Assembly: GCF_016745835.1 (NCBI RefSeq)
Contig: NZ_JAERVL010000006.1
Location: 1-64,000 of the forward strand
Length of the DNA: 64,000 nt
Reading direction: 5' to 3'
Source of the DNA: Caldalkalibacillus salinus
Lineage (GTDB): Bacteria; Bacillota; Bacilli; Caldalkalibacillales; JCM-10596
The notes below the pieces were generated by a model that was given only the letters and a program-made list of their open reading frames with translations, searched no databases and was not told the DNA's origin. Numbering within the stretch: the first letter of the stretch is position 1; each line of letters begins with the position of its first letter. Position numbers and translations under genes: made by a program. Below are positions 8,772 through 18,089 of the stretch, in pieces.

Positions 8772-9926
8772 CTAAGCACTGTTCTTTAGCAGTTCTCGCA
8801 GTATGCCGTAAACTAATGTACTTCTTTCTGCAATACTGTCTACCCATACGTACTCCTCAGGGGCATGGGCAAATCCACCATAGGCCCCTAGACCATCTAA
8901 TACAGGTATGCCTGTTTGGGCTGCATAATTACCGTCACTGCCACCACCAACGAGTGTATCTTCTATCTTTAACTCCAAATCGTCCGCCACTTTCTGAGCA
9001 AGACTTAACAGTTTGAATGTTTGTTCTGTCTTTAGTAGAGGTGGACGGTACACGCTCCCGTGGATTTTGAGTTGTGTTCGCTGATTTTTCACCTGTAAAT
9101 TTTTAAACGCTCGTTCCACCCGTATTCCCTCATCCGGCTCTAAAATACGAACATCGATTTTGGTAGAAGCATAAGCAGGGACAACATTGAATAAATCGCC
9201 ACCTCTTATTTCTCCCGTGTTAATCGTGGTCCCCCTACTATGGTCGGCAAGTTTCACAATCTGTGTAATCTGGTAAGCCAGTTCCTCTATGGCGTTCGCC
9301 CCATCCTGTGGATTTAACCCAGCATGGGCAGAGATACCCAGTACCTCTAGACTGAAGTTGCCCCCACCCTTTCTCGCTGATTTGAGTTTCCCATCGTTTG
9401 TGGCAGGTTCAAGGACTAGAACGGCCTCACTTTGTTGTGCTTCCGCTAGTACAACATGCTGCCCAGTTGGGCTGCCAATCTCCTCGTCAGATGTTAATAA
9501 CCAAACAATCTTCACTTTATTAAGATCATGGCTGTTATGCTGCAGTAATAGTTGAAAAAGATGATAGACCATAACATAGCTTTGTTTGATGTCGAGCACA
9601 CCGGGACCCATCGCTTTTCCTTCATTGATCCAAAAAGGCATTTGTTTTAAAGTTCCCTTAGGGTACACAGTATCTAGATGACTTAAGAGCAGAATTTTCT
9701 TGCCTCCATGACCAAGTTGGATACGTAAATGATCGCCTTGCTCAACCTCCATTATCCGTTCGGTTTTGACAGGAAAAGCATCACTGAATACATCAATAAT
9801 ATCTTTTCCTAAACGATCAACCCCTTCTTTATCGTGGGAGTAAGATTCAATTTGCACAAAGCGTTCGAGTAAGTGCAAAGCATTATCATTATTCTTTTTT
9901 AGGGCGTCTAAGATTGTTTTATCCAT
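8772..9926 (-). CDS. M20 family metallopeptidase / amidohydrolase (carboxypeptidase G2-like)
   Basis: Cytoplasmic zinc hydrolase (384 aa). Metal ligands are visible: LLLSHLDTVYPKG (H and following D), GPGVLDIKQS (bridging D), LTSDEEIGSPTG (catalytic EE), and the closing AHAPEEYVWVDS. The insert domain with SAHAGLNPQDGANAIEE is typical of M20 dimerisation lids. Carboxypeptidase G2-type enzymes cleave amide or C-terminal glutamate bonds. Being inside a TTT-uptake operon, it probably releases a carboxylate from an imported amide conjugate (inference). ATG with AAAGG upstream. Confidence 0.9.
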   Translation of the reverse strand: MDKTILDALKKNNDNALHLLERFVQIESYSHDKEGVDRLGKDIIDVFSDAFPVKTERIMEVEQGDHLRIQLGHGGKKILLLSHLDTVYPKGTLKQMPFWINEGKAMGPGVLDIKQSYVMVYHLFQLLLQHNSHDLNKVKIVWLLTSDEEIGSPTGQHVVLAEAQQSEAVLVLEPATNDGKLKSARKGGGNFSLEVLGISAHAGLNPQDGANAIEELAYQITQIVKLADHSRGTTINTGEIRGGDLFNVVPAYASTKIDVRILEPDEGIRVERAFKNLQVKNQRTQLKIHGSVYRPPLLKTEQTFKLLSLAQKVADDLELKIEDTLVGGGSDGNYAAQTGIPVLDGLGAYGGFAHAPEEYVWVDSIAERSTLVYGILRELLKNSA

Positions 9927-10000
9927 GTATGATCTACCTTTACTTTTCTAGTTTTAACCGTGCCAAAGGTCTGGCCATAAGGCCGTTTCCATGGGATTTG

Positions 10001-10768
10001 CTATCCCATAAAACGACCACCATTCACATCTAGAACCGCTCCTGTGACATACTTAGATTCACTAGAGGCTAAGAACAGTGCTGCATCAGCTATGTCCTCT
10101 TTTTCACCTAACTTGTTTAAAGGAATCTCGCTCAGGACACTATGTCTATTTTCTTCTGTGTTTTCTTCATAGAAGAGATGGTGCATCCGTTCTCCACTAA
10201 TAATTAAACCTGGGGCGATGGCGTTAACGTGAATCCCGTCTGGCCCAACTTCTTTCGCTAATCGCCTGGTAAAAGAGATAATACCTCCTTTAGCTGCAGC
10301 GTAGGCGACACCTGTCACAAGGCTAGCTGTTCGCCCACCAATAGATGACATGTTGATGATGCGACCACCACCATTTTCCTTCATGTATTTGACAGCTGTT
10401 TGAGAGGCGAGAAACGTTCCCTTAAGGTTGACGTTTAGCACTTTATCCCAATCTTCTTCCTCAATGTCCTCCAACACTCTAGGGGTTCTGAGGCTACCAC
10501 CTGCATTGTTAACGAGAATGTCTATAGACCCTTGTTTCTGAACGATTTGCTCAATCATCGCCTTTACTTGGGTTTTATTAGAGATATCACCAACAGCATA
10601 GTCTACTTCAAATTCCTGTAATCCTTTCGCAGTCTCTTTGACTAAGGTATCATTCATATCATTGAGGACCACTTTGGCCCCTTCCTTGGCAAACTTGTGA
10701 GCAATTTCTCTACCTAGTCCCCCTGCAGCCCCTGTTACAAGTGCTACTTTTTGATCAAGTTTCCCCAC
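10001..10768 (-). CDS. SDR family NAD(P)-dependent oxidoreductase
   Basis: Classical short-chain dehydrogenase (about 255 aa). It has the cofactor motif VALVTGAAGGLGREIA, the NNAG motif, and the catalytic Ser plus YxxxK within MSSIGGRTASLVTGVAYAAAKGG. The C-terminus matches the FabG/glucose-dehydrogenase group. Probably oxidises or reduces a hydroxy/keto intermediate of the operon pathway. I prefer the second GTG (GAGGTG 6 bases upstream); the GTG nine bases earlier is part of that ribosome site. Confidence 0.9.
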   Translation of the reverse strand: MGKLDQKVALVTGAAGGLGREIAHKFAKEGAKVVLNDMNDTLVKETAKGLQEFEVDYAVGDISNKTQVKAMIEQIVQKQGSIDILVNNAGGSLRTPRVLEDIEEEDWDKVLNVNLKGTFLASQTAVKYMKENGGGRIINMSSIGGRTASLVTGVAYAAAKGGIISFTRRLAKEVGPDGIHVNAIAPGLIISGERMHHLFYEENTEENRHSVLSEIPLNKLGEKEDIADAALFLASSESKYVTGAVLDVNGGRFMG

Positions 10769-10828
10769 CAGATTCACCTCACGTTTCCTTGATAATGTTT
10801 ATTCCGACCCTACGACTGTCGTTAATAT

Positions 10829-11182
10829 CTAAACCTCAAGCGTAATGTGACCGCTTTCAATTGTGACGTTATAAGTCATAACCTTTACATTTTCAGGATC
10901 GAAAAGAGAACACCCAGTCTTGATATCAAATTCCCAGCTGTGCCAAGGACACTTGAGTATTTCTCCTGCTTTTTCTAGCGTGTACTCCCCCGGCTCCGTT
11001 GCTGTACATGTGCCATCTAAGGAACCCTTTGAGAGTGCTGGACCTTTATGCGGACATACATTACGTAGGGCATACACGTCTCCGCTGGATGACCGAATGA
11101 CAACGATTGGCTTTTTATTCACTGTGACTTCTTTCATTTCTCCATGCTTCAACTCATCTTCCCTGCAAACGGTGTATTTCAA
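10829..11182 (-). CDS. stand-alone Rieske [2Fe-2S] ferredoxin
   Basis: 117-aa Rieske protein with both cluster-binding boxes: CPHKGPALSKG (CxH) and CPWHSWEFD (CxxH). The spacing between boxes is long, with an acidic insert. Such small Rieske proteins normally pass electrons to ring-hydroxylating oxygenases or act as redox regulators. No oxygenase subunit is encoded in this operon, so its partner is unclear. TTG start with GAAGGAG upstream. It sits between the amidohydrolase and SDR genes. Confidence 0.9.
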   Translation of the reverse strand: MKYTVCREDELKHGEMKEVTVNKKPIVVIRSSSGDVYALRNVCPHKGPALSKGSLDGTCTATEPGEYTLEKAGEILKCPWHSWEFDIKTGCSLFDPENVKVMTYNVTIESGHITLEV

Positions 11183-11228
11183 AGTGTTTCACACTCCTTC
11201 TATCATTTACAGTCATTGTTCAAGAACA

Positions 11229-12323
11229 CTATAGCTTGTACAGTTCTTTCGCATTCTTATATAAGATTTTTTCCTTTAACCCTTGAGGTATTTTAGGAGG
11301 TAATGTCCGCTTTGGAGAATCAAAGTCCCAATGGGGGTAATCGGTGGAGAACATGAGCATATCCTCCGATCCCATCATATCGACAATGTTGAGGAAGTGG
11401 TCGACAGATAGATCATGCCAAGGTTGAGTACAGAACTTTAAGTTTTCCCTAAAATAATCACTTGGCATTCGTTTTACCCACGGTGTTTCCTGTCTTAATC
11501 CTTTGTATGCCGCGTCCATGCGATTCATCATAAAGGGCACCCATTCGAAACCACCTTCAATCATAGCGACCTTCAAGTCTGGGAACTTATCAAAAACACC
11601 GTTAGTAATGAGACTGATGACCTGTGTCATGTATGCTTGGGGATGAGCAGAACGCCAAGCCACATAGTAGCGCAGGAAATCACCCCCTTGGAATGAAATA
11701 TCTGCTGAAAGATGCATCCCAATAGCTAGACCTTGACGATGAGCAGCTTCAAATATGGGATGATAGTAAGGGTCACCCCAAGCAAAATTACCCACTGACA
11801 TCATGACTTGAACCATTTGTGGGTGAGACCCTACACGCTCAATCTCTTTTACTGCTTCCTTAGGATCGCTAGGGATGGTCACTGAGCCCCGTAATCGTTC
11901 ATCCTTTTCTAACCACTCATGTATGGTGTAATCGTTATAAGCGGCTGCACGTGCAGCCGCAAACTCAAACCAACCGTTAGCCACTGTAGCTTCATGGAAC
12001 CAACCCCCAAGAATGGCAAAAGTAATCTCTTGTTCGTCTAGCAGTTGCTCCTTCAAAAGTTGAAAATCAGAGCCAGGTTCCCTACGTTCTCCACCAAACG
12101 TGTCAGCGCGATACTTTGTTCCCTGACGAACCTGGTGAAACGGGACCGTTTTGATTGGTTTCCACCCGTAATCAGTGATATATCTTTTCCAATGATCGTT
12201 CAGATAAGGGAGTAAATCATGAACGGAACTAATATTATGGTGTACATCCGTATCAATAACGTCTAGCTTCTTCCTTCTACTAGTTGTGTGATCTTGTGCA
12301 TTGGCTTTGACTTCTACTGCCAT
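11229..12323 (-). CDS. amidohydrolase-superfamily metal-dependent hydrolase/decarboxylase (ACMSD-like)
   Basis: TIM-barrel protein of the amidohydrolase-2 group (about 364 aa). The N-terminal DVIDTDVHHNI replaces the usual HxH, GMHLSADISF gives the middle histidine, and MFSTDYPHWDFDSP the catalytic aspartate. ACMSD relatives decarboxylate aromatic or semialdehyde acids; others hydrolyse lactones or amides. In an operon with an FAH-family enzyme and a Rieske ferredoxin, breakdown of a cyclic or aromatic acid is plausible (inference). I chose the ATG with AAAGGTGGGA upstream; the longer TTG form lacks a ribosome site and overlaps the preceding gene. Confidence 0.85.
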   Translation of the reverse strand: MAVEVKANAQDHTTSRRKKLDVIDTDVHHNISSVHDLLPYLNDHWKRYITDYGWKPIKTVPFHQVRQGTKYRADTFGGERREPGSDFQLLKEQLLDEQEITFAILGGWFHEATVANGWFEFAAARAAAYNDYTIHEWLEKDERLRGSVTIPSDPKEAVKEIERVGSHPQMVQVMMSVGNFAWGDPYYHPIFEAAHRQGLAIGMHLSADISFQGGDFLRYYVAWRSAHPQAYMTQVISLITNGVFDKFPDLKVAMIEGGFEWVPFMMNRMDAAYKGLRQETPWVKRMPSDYFRENLKFCTQPWHDLSVDHFLNIVDMMGSEDMLMFSTDYPHWDFDSPKRTLPPKIPQGLKEKILYKNAKELYKL

Positions 12324-12354
12324 CCTCAATCCCACCTTTCTTTTTTTCTGGTGA

Positions 12355-13398
12355 CTAAGCTTCAAGTGGACTGATTTTCAATGCTTTCGCCATTTCATTT
12401 ATCTTGTTAAAGGTTTTCTCTTCCATAGGGATACCCTGCTCTTTATTTCGTTTTTCCTTCAAGAATTCAATTTCCCCAGGTAAGTAGATTTGGTTGGCCC
12501 CTTCTGCTTTTTTAGACTCTTTAATATAAGAAACAAGTTGTTTCATACTCTCATAATAGAGCTCTAATGAAATCAGTTGCTTGATATCAATCGTTAACAT
12601 AAAATGTGAGATGGACTGCTTCTGACTAACGTCGTACATAGACGGGATCATTTTGGAGAAATGCCCGCCAGACAGTACACCCGTTAATACTTCAGCCATT
12701 ACAGCTAAGCCAAAACCTTTGGGTCCCCCAACTGGAGAAAGAAATCCTCCGTTAATAATCTGATCAGGATCAGTTGTAGAGCGCCCCTTCTCATCAACGC
12801 CCCATCCTTCCGGTACCTCTTGCCCTTTTTCCTTCGCGAAAAGAACCTTACCAAATGATGTGTTACTGAGCGCCATATCAAGTACCATGGGGTCTGTTTC
12901 TCCTGTCGGCGCTGCAATGGAGAGTGGGTTATTCCCTATCACCTTTTCTGCACCTCCTACAGCTGGCATAAGCGGAGACACGTTACTAATAACAATCCCA
13001 ATCTTATCTTGTTGTGCCGCCATGAGTGAGTAATAGGCAGAAATGCCAAAGTGATTACTATTTTTGACCGCCACTACCCCGATTCCTGACTGTTCTGCCT
13101 TTTCAATTGATTTCTGCATTGCTTGATAGGCCACCACTTGTCCGGCTGAATAATGCCCGTCCAAAACGGCAAGGACATCGTTCTCATTGCTCTCTGTAAT
13201 CTTAGCCTGGTTACGTATAAGCTCTTTCTGAATCCGCTCTACATAAATCGGTAATCGCAGAAACCCGTGGCTATGAATTTCTCTAAGGTCCGCTTCTAGT
13301 AATGCCTCAGTAATAATACTTGCCTCGTTTTCAGGCATATCTAGCTGGGTTAGGCACGTATTTGAGAACTGCCGAATATGATCTATATCGATGTACAT
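12355..13398 (-). CDS. Ldh2/YlbC-type malate/L-lactate/ureidoglycolate dehydrogenase family protein
   Basis: NAD(P)-dependent 2-hydroxyacid dehydrogenase of the type-2 malate/lactate dehydrogenase fold, unrelated to classical LDH (347 aa). Recognisable text: EIHSHGFLRLPIYVERI, VKNSNHFGISAYYSLMA (catalytic His), GNNPLSIAAPTGE, and GPKGFGLAVMAEVLTGVLSGG. Start is the ATG with AAAGGAGTTTCCC directly upstream; a longer frame lacks a ribosome site. It likely converts a 2-hydroxy acid to the 2-oxo acid within the operon pathway. Confidence 0.92.
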   Translation of the reverse strand: MYIDIDHIRQFSNTCLTQLDMPENEASIITEALLEADLREIHSHGFLRLPIYVERIQKELIRNQAKITESNENDVLAVLDGHYSAGQVVAYQAMQKSIEKAEQSGIGVVAVKNSNHFGISAYYSLMAAQQDKIGIVISNVSPLMPAVGGAEKVIGNNPLSIAAPTGETDPMVLDMALSNTSFGKVLFAKEKGQEVPEGWGVDEKGRSTTDPDQIINGGFLSPVGGPKGFGLAVMAEVLTGVLSGGHFSKMIPSMYDVSQKQSISHFMLTIDIKQLISLELYYESMKQLVSYIKESKKAEGANQIYLPGEIEFLKEKRNKEQGIPMEEKTFNKINEMAKALKISPLEA

Positions 13399-13426
13399 GG
13401 GAAACTCCTTTCTGTGTTCATAGTCT

Positions 13427-14188
13427 TTATACACTCTCTACAGGGTTAGATAGCTTACCAATGCCATCAATCTCAATTACAACCTCATCCCCGGGCTTCA
13501 TTGGGCCAACACCAGATGGCGTCCCTGTCATAATCAAATCCCCCGGTTCTAACGTCATAACTTCAGTGACCTTGACGAGTAAGTTCTCGATATCATGAAT
13601 CAAGTCATTTGTATTAGAGTCCTGTCTCACTTCCCCATTCACTGTCAGCTTTATCCCCGCGTGGTTCGGGTCAATATCTGTTTCAACGACAGGCCCTACT
13701 GGCTTATAGGTGGTGAAGGACTTTGCACGTGTAAATTGGCCGTCCTTCTTTTGTAGATCTCGATCGGATACATCGTTGGCACACGTATATCCAAAGACAT
13801 ACTCTAGTGCATTCTCCCTCGTTAAGTCTTTTGCTGTTTTTCCAATGACAATGGCAAGCTCAGCCTCATGGTCGATACGATGCTCAAGATTTGGTAGTTT
13901 AATAGATTCACCGTCGCTAATGACAGCTGTCGGTGAGACCATGAACATCATGGGTTCTTCAGGTATGGCTTTACCTTGTTCCTTTGCATGAAGGACATAA
14001 TTCAGCCCGATTGCCACAATTTGCCTTGGCTCTACCGGGGAGAGTAGCTCCACATTGGATAAAGGATATGTTTGATCCCGTTCTTTCGTTGCTGCATCAA
14101 GAAAATTCCCGTCCAATTCTCGGATCACGTCACCTTCAAGTTTCCCGTATTTCACTGAATTGTTTTTTTCAAATCGAACGTATTTCAT
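13427..14188 (-). CDS. fumarylacetoacetate hydrolase family protein
   Basis: FAH-fold hydrolase/isomerase/decarboxylase (253 aa). Marks: VAIGLNYVLHAKEQG, HRIDHEAELAIVIG (metal-binding Glu residues), VFGYTCANDVSDRDLQ, FTTYKPVGP and the ending MTGTPSGVGPMKPGDEVVIEIDGIG. The family includes fumarylpyruvate hydrolase and homoprotocatechuate-pathway isomerase/decarboxylases. It is the first catabolic gene after the regulator, 21 bases downstream, with GGAGGAAGCG before the ATG. Exact substrate unknown. Confidence 0.93.
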   Translation of the reverse strand: MKYVRFEKNNSVKYGKLEGDVIRELDGNFLDAATKERDQTYPLSNVELLSPVEPRQIVAIGLNYVLHAKEQGKAIPEEPMMFMVSPTAVISDGESIKLPNLEHRIDHEAELAIVIGKTAKDLTRENALEYVFGYTCANDVSDRDLQKKDGQFTRAKSFTTYKPVGPVVETDIDPNHAGIKLTVNGEVRQDSNTNDLIHDIENLLVKVTEVMTLEPGDLIMTGTPSGVGPMKPGDEVVIEIDGIGKLSNPVESV

Positions 14189-14209
14189 ATCGCTTCCTCC
14201 AAATTCAAA

Positions 14210-14899
14210 TTATTTTTCTTGAGTAGTAAGTAAATGGTCAAGGTAGTTGTAAAATTCCCATTGTGTCATTCTCAGTACTTCTTTACCTGCTCGCGTTTTA
14301 TGGTTAATCATACGGCTCTCTGCTAGCATGCTATCTTTTTTAACTAAAGCCTCAAAAATTGCTTCATGCTCCTTGATAGACTGGGTAATATGTTCATCGT
14401 TCTCCTTAAACAAAGACGGATAACGCCGCGTATTACTCCACAGTTCTCTTATTGTACGAATAAGTAGTTTGTTATCGCAGGCATTGTAAATGGTGTCATG
14501 AAAGGCAATATTTAATGTTTCAAATTGCTCATAATCTTTGAGCTCGAATGCTCTTTTAGACTCTTCTATCATCCGTTGAAGTTCATTAAAATCATCTTCC
14601 TGCAAATGTTCAGTGGCTAACCTAGTAGCCAACCCTTCTAGTTCTACGCGTAATTCAAAGATGTCTTGTATGTCTTTTGCCGATAGCGTACTGACAACTG
14701 CCCCTGTATGAGGCTTGAATTCTATGAGATTATCTGAATCTAGATGGCGAATCGCTTCCCTGACCGGTATTTCACTGCTATTAAACCGCTGTGCAAGTCG
14801 ACTAATGACAAGCTTTTCGCCAAATTCGTACTCCCCATTAAGGATCTCTTCCTTAATGGTTTGGTAGATCATTTCGGTTTTTGTACGATATGCTTGCAA
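14210..14899 (-). CDS. GntR family transcriptional regulator, FadR/FCD subfamily
   Basis: 229 aa. N-terminal winged helix (residues ~5-75: IYQTIKEEILNGEYEFGEKL, EIPVREAIRHLDSDNLIEFKPHTGAVV) and C-terminal all-helical FCD ligand-binding domain with metal-type residues (FHDTIYNACDNKLL, EHEAIFEALVKKD). FCD regulators bind carboxylate effectors, which fits the downstream TTT transporter. It heads the operon on the same strand, so it is autoregulated if the palindrome upstream is its site. TTG start with GGAGGG upstream. Confidence 0.93.
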   Translation of the reverse strand: MQAYRTKTEMIYQTIKEEILNGEYEFGEKLVISRLAQRFNSSEIPVREAIRHLDSDNLIEFKPHTGAVVSTLSAKDIQDIFELRVELEGLATRLATEHLQEDDFNELQRMIEESKRAFELKDYEQFETLNIAFHDTIYNACDNKLLIRTIRELWSNTRRYPSLFKENDEHITQSIKEHEAIFEALVKKDSMLAESRMINHKTRAGKEVLRMTQWEFYNYLDHLLTTQEK

Positions 14900-14930
14900 A
14901 TAACGTAACCCTCCTTAGAAAACGCTTTCA

Positions 14931-14948
14931 TATATCATATATGATATA
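14931..14948. promoter_or_regulatory. palindromic operator for the GntR/FCD regulator
   Basis: Perfect 18-base palindrome TATATCATATATGATATA, followed by a further GGATATATGA half-site, 32 bases upstream of the regulator start. FCD-type GntR proteins commonly bind short AT-rich palindromes at this position. Assignment to this regulator is inferred. Confidence 0.55.
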
Positions 14949-15019
14949 GGATATATGACACGACATTTTTCGTCAATAGATTTTGAAAATTCTTGCTGCA
15001 TCATTTCATTCTAGTCAGT

Positions 15020-15057
15020 CCACAAAAAGAGCGTTGATCTCGACAAAGACCAACGCT
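15020..15057 (-). terminator. intrinsic terminator of the SLH-protein gene
   Basis: AGCGTTG..CAACGCT stem (15030-15057) with an inner GTCT/AGAT extension. On the minus strand it is followed by CTTTTTG. It lies about 130 bases after the SLH gene stop. Confidence 0.65.
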
Positions 15058-15187
15058 TGACAATGAATTGAATAATTATCTCTATATTAGTTTAAAGGGG
15101 CTACTTCAAATTCTAGTATCCTTCTGAGATTGACCTTAAACAGACTTCTCTGTCAAATGTCATTGTTGATCTCAACCCTATATATCA

Positions 15188-17356
15188 TTAACTATCATGA
15201 TCATCTACTTTACTCCAAACTAGTGAATCGCCATAAGACTCAACAAAAAATGCCATATCTTCTTCTTTAACATCGACAGTTATGTCAATATCTTCATCCT
15301 GTGCTTGAATAGATTTATTACGATTAATTTGCTCTAGAGTATGGTCTAAGCCGCTCAGAGCAGCCCAATAAATAGCCTTGCCTTTGGGAACTGTCACCTT
15401 GTAAGAGCCTGGTTCAATGTCCTTACCCACTAAGTACATCCCATCTGAGAAGGATTCGTTCATGACGTGCGGGTGCGTGTCTTCGTTATATTTTACCCAG
15501 TCTCCTCCAATAACTTCTAAACCTTCATCATCTTCTTTAACTTCCACATATAACTGTCCCTGTGAATACCCAGAGGTAATGTTATTACTCTCTCTTCCAA
15601 AGCTGCTTAATCTAGCGAAGAGGGTAACATAATCCTCATCCTCTCCAGACTCATAGTATATACCTGGTTCAATATCTACACCAACCTTATACTGACCAGA
15701 ACTAAACTTTGTGAGTATTTCATGGTTATTTGGATTAAATGCCTCCCATTCTCCGTCATCGAAGAAGTATGGTTTAAATATATGATCAGACTCATTAATT
15801 TCAACGTAAGCCGGTTCTCCAGAAGCTGAATAGCCACTACTAATGGTATTCCCGTCTTCATCTATAAGCTGCCAATGTACTTCACCAGTTGTAAAGTAAA
15901 GACCAGGCTGTATATCCTCGCCAACAACGTAGACGTATGGGTCTTTCTCGTAAACATCTATCATATATGACTCGGTATATTCTCCGTATTTAATTGTAAG
16001 TTCAGCTGTTCCCTCATTTGCAGCAAAAAAGTAGGCGACGTCATCTGAGTTAACACCAGTTTCAATCACATCGGGATTACTGGAAGTTAATTCAATGTCT
16101 TGTGGTTCAATTTCTTTCGTCTCCTCTCTCTCTGTTCCATTGTATAAGGTGTTAATGTAGCGAATTGAGGTTTTGGGGACATGATGCTCTCCATCAACAA
16201 CGTAATAGTGATCTAAGAAAGCATCTAGAAAAAAGTAACTATCTATTATACGATCAATCTTCTTATTGTAATGGTTTGTCACGGTCTTTGTAGTGGTTTC
16301 ATTGTTAATATTGATTTCATTCATTTCGACCTCGGCATAAACGGTGGCACTCACAGAGATTGTAGTAGAGATGGACTCATCGACCGTGAGAACAAACCAA
16401 CCATTACGATCAAGATCATCCTGTTTCTCGTAAACGGCCTTCTCTACCGTTTCATCATCTGCATTGGATATCTTTAATTCAATACCAGAAAATTCATTTT
16501 CGGGTTTGACCATTAAATGGACATCTTCTGGATTGGAAACCACTGCTAATTCAAAATCAGCTTCACTGTACACATCGTCTTTTACGGTATCGCGCAATAT
16601 TAAGTGGCCGTACTCGTCTAAAGAGGTGTCACGATCCGGATCTTGTCCCCCAGGGGTACCGCCTCCACCAGCAGGTGGGGTTGAAGCGTCTTCATCGCCA
16701 TCCTCTTCTTCAGGTGGTGTAGTTACACCGCCGCCATGTTGAGCATTGTCTTGTAGCTTCTTTTCTGTTCTATTAAGGATCACCACCGCTTCAGCTCTAG
16801 TCGCACCAGAATTAGGACTAAAAGACCCATCGGAGTAACCGGATATGAGTCCTTCACTACTGGCATATGACACATAACGCTTTGCCCACTCAGGTATACG
16901 ATCCTCATCGGAGAAATGACTTTCTGCAGAAGGGACATTCTCTAACCCTTCTTCAAGCATGAGCGCACGGACTGCCATCGTCGCCATTTCTGCTCGAGAA
17001 ATATCAGCGTTAGGTTTGAACGTACCGTCTTCATAGCCTGTAATAATACCAGCGTCAACGGCAGCATTAATAGCCCCCGTTGCCCAGTGATCCGTAGATA
17101 CGTCCGTCAATGCGGTTTTGTCTTTTTCTTCGTCAAGGCCTAAAATACTGCTAATGACTACAGCAAACTCTGCTCGGGATATAGAAGCGTTTGGTTTAAA
17201 CAATCCGTTCGGGTAGCCTGAGATATGACCTTTTTCTACCATAGCGTTAATCGTTGATTCCGCCCAATGTCCCTTTATATCGGATGCGCTGAAGACAGGA
17301 GTAGGTACAGATAATACCAAAGTTAAAATAAGTAATAAAATCAATCGTTGTCTCAA
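15188..17356 (-). CDS. S-layer-homology (SLH) domain cell-surface protein with C-terminal repeats
   Basis: 722-aa secreted protein. It has a signal peptide (residues 1-23) and three SLH domains (about 25-200), which anchor to pyruvylated secondary cell-wall polymer. A Gly/Pro/Asp/Glu-rich linker follows (about 200-245), then a beta-rich region including an Ig-like segment (about 370-470). The end carries three copies of a module beginning VG-x-DI-x-PG-x-Y near residues 477, 557 and 642. The role of the C-terminal modules is not known to me. Single-gene unit with its own terminator. Confidence 0.9.
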   Translation of the reverse strand: MRQRLILLLILTLVLSVPTPVFSASDIKGHWAESTINAMVEKGHISGYPNGLFKPNASISRAEFAVVISSILGLDEEKDKTALTDVSTDHWATGAINAAVDAGIITGYEDGTFKPNADISRAEMATMAVRALMLEEGLENVPSAESHFSDEDRIPEWAKRYVSYASSEGLISGYSDGSFSPNSGATRAEAVVILNRTEKKLQDNAQHGGGVTTPPEEEDGDEDASTPPAGGGGTPGGQDPDRDTSLDEYGHLILRDTVKDDVYSEADFELAVVSNPEDVHLMVKPENEFSGIELKISNADDETVEKAVYEKQDDLDRNGWFVLTVDESISTTISVSATVYAEVEMNEININNETTTKTVTNHYNKKIDRIIDSYFFLDAFLDHYYVVDGEHHVPKTSIRYINTLYNGTEREETKEIEPQDIELTSSNPDVIETGVNSDDVAYFFAANEGTAELTIKYGEYTESYMIDVYEKDPYVYVVGEDIQPGLYFTTGEVHWQLIDEDGNTISSGYSASGEPAYVEINESDHIFKPYFFDDGEWEAFNPNNHEILTKFSSGQYKVGVDIEPGIYYESGEDEDYVTLFARLSSFGRESNNITSGYSQGQLYVEVKEDDEGLEVIGGDWVKYNEDTHPHVMNESFSDGMYLVGKDIEPGSYKVTVPKGKAIYWAALSGLDHTLEQINRNKSIQAQDEDIDITVDVKEEDMAFFVESYGDSLVWSKVDDHDS

Positions 17357-17709
17357 GTTACTCTCTCCCTTTTAAATTTTTCCTTGAAGTCTACAACCAT
17401 GTTCATAATTCCGACTCGTCTAGTATTGTTAAAAATAAAACTATCAACCTATTTTGTTATCAAATCACCTCTTCCTATTCTACCAACTATTATTATGTAT
17501 GGATTTTTTATCCACAAATATCATACTACAATACTATTGTTCTAAATTAAAGATTAAATTGAAAAATATGTTAAAAAAGTTACAATTAGTTCCAAAGTTC
17601 AGGGTACATGGCCTGGATTTTTTGTATACTCCGGTATCGTCAATGTTTGGAGATCATGAACAATTGCTGTACGATTAGGTTAGATTAACGGAAGACGGAG
17701 GTTACATCA
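17357..17709. other. 353-base intergenic region
   Basis: AT-rich spacer between the divergent SLH gene and the next small gene. A plausible plus-strand promoter is TTGAAA (17559-17564), 16 bases, TACAAT (17581-17586), which would give a ~115-base leader. No conserved RNA motif was recognised. Confidence 0.35.
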
Positions 17710-18015
17710 ATGGCGTTTGGCATTACACGTAAGGAATTGAACCAATGGAAAGCTAAAATAGACCGCGGGGAAATTGCGCTTATCACACATTATTGGGTTC
17801 ACCCCAGATTCCCGGAGTGTAAAACGGTAACGAAAGCAGGTGCTAAGAACTTAGAAGAACTAATTCAGTGGGGCAAACAATACGGCTTGAAGCCTGAATG
17901 GATTGATTTACGGGACGACTATCCCCATTTTGATTTGATCGGGGACAAGCAGATTGAAATTCTGCGGGAAGAAAAGTGTGTAGATCAACTCAAGCGTTTC
18001 AACTTAGAGGATTAA
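17710..18015 (+). CDS. conserved small protein, resembles Bacillus YneQ
   Basis: 101-aa soluble protein with no signal peptide or membrane segment. Text such as FGITRKELNQWK, EIALITHYWVHPRFP, CKTVTKAG and YPHFDLIGDKQIEIL looks like a conserved Bacillus family of unknown function (similar, from memory, to YneQ). ATG follows GGAGGTTACATC. Two cysteines are present but no metal motif. No operon partner; the next gene is convergent. Function unknown. Confidence 0.75.
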   Translation: MAFGITRKELNQWKAKIDRGEIALITHYWVHPRFPECKTVTKAGAKNLEELIQWGKQYGLKPEWIDLRDDYPHFDLIGDKQIEILREEKCVDQLKRFNLED

Positions 18016-18089
18016 CTTACTTGCTCATGTGTTGGCATCTTAAACCAAAGGCCTTGTCTTCTATCCAATTTGTAGAACAAGTCAACATT

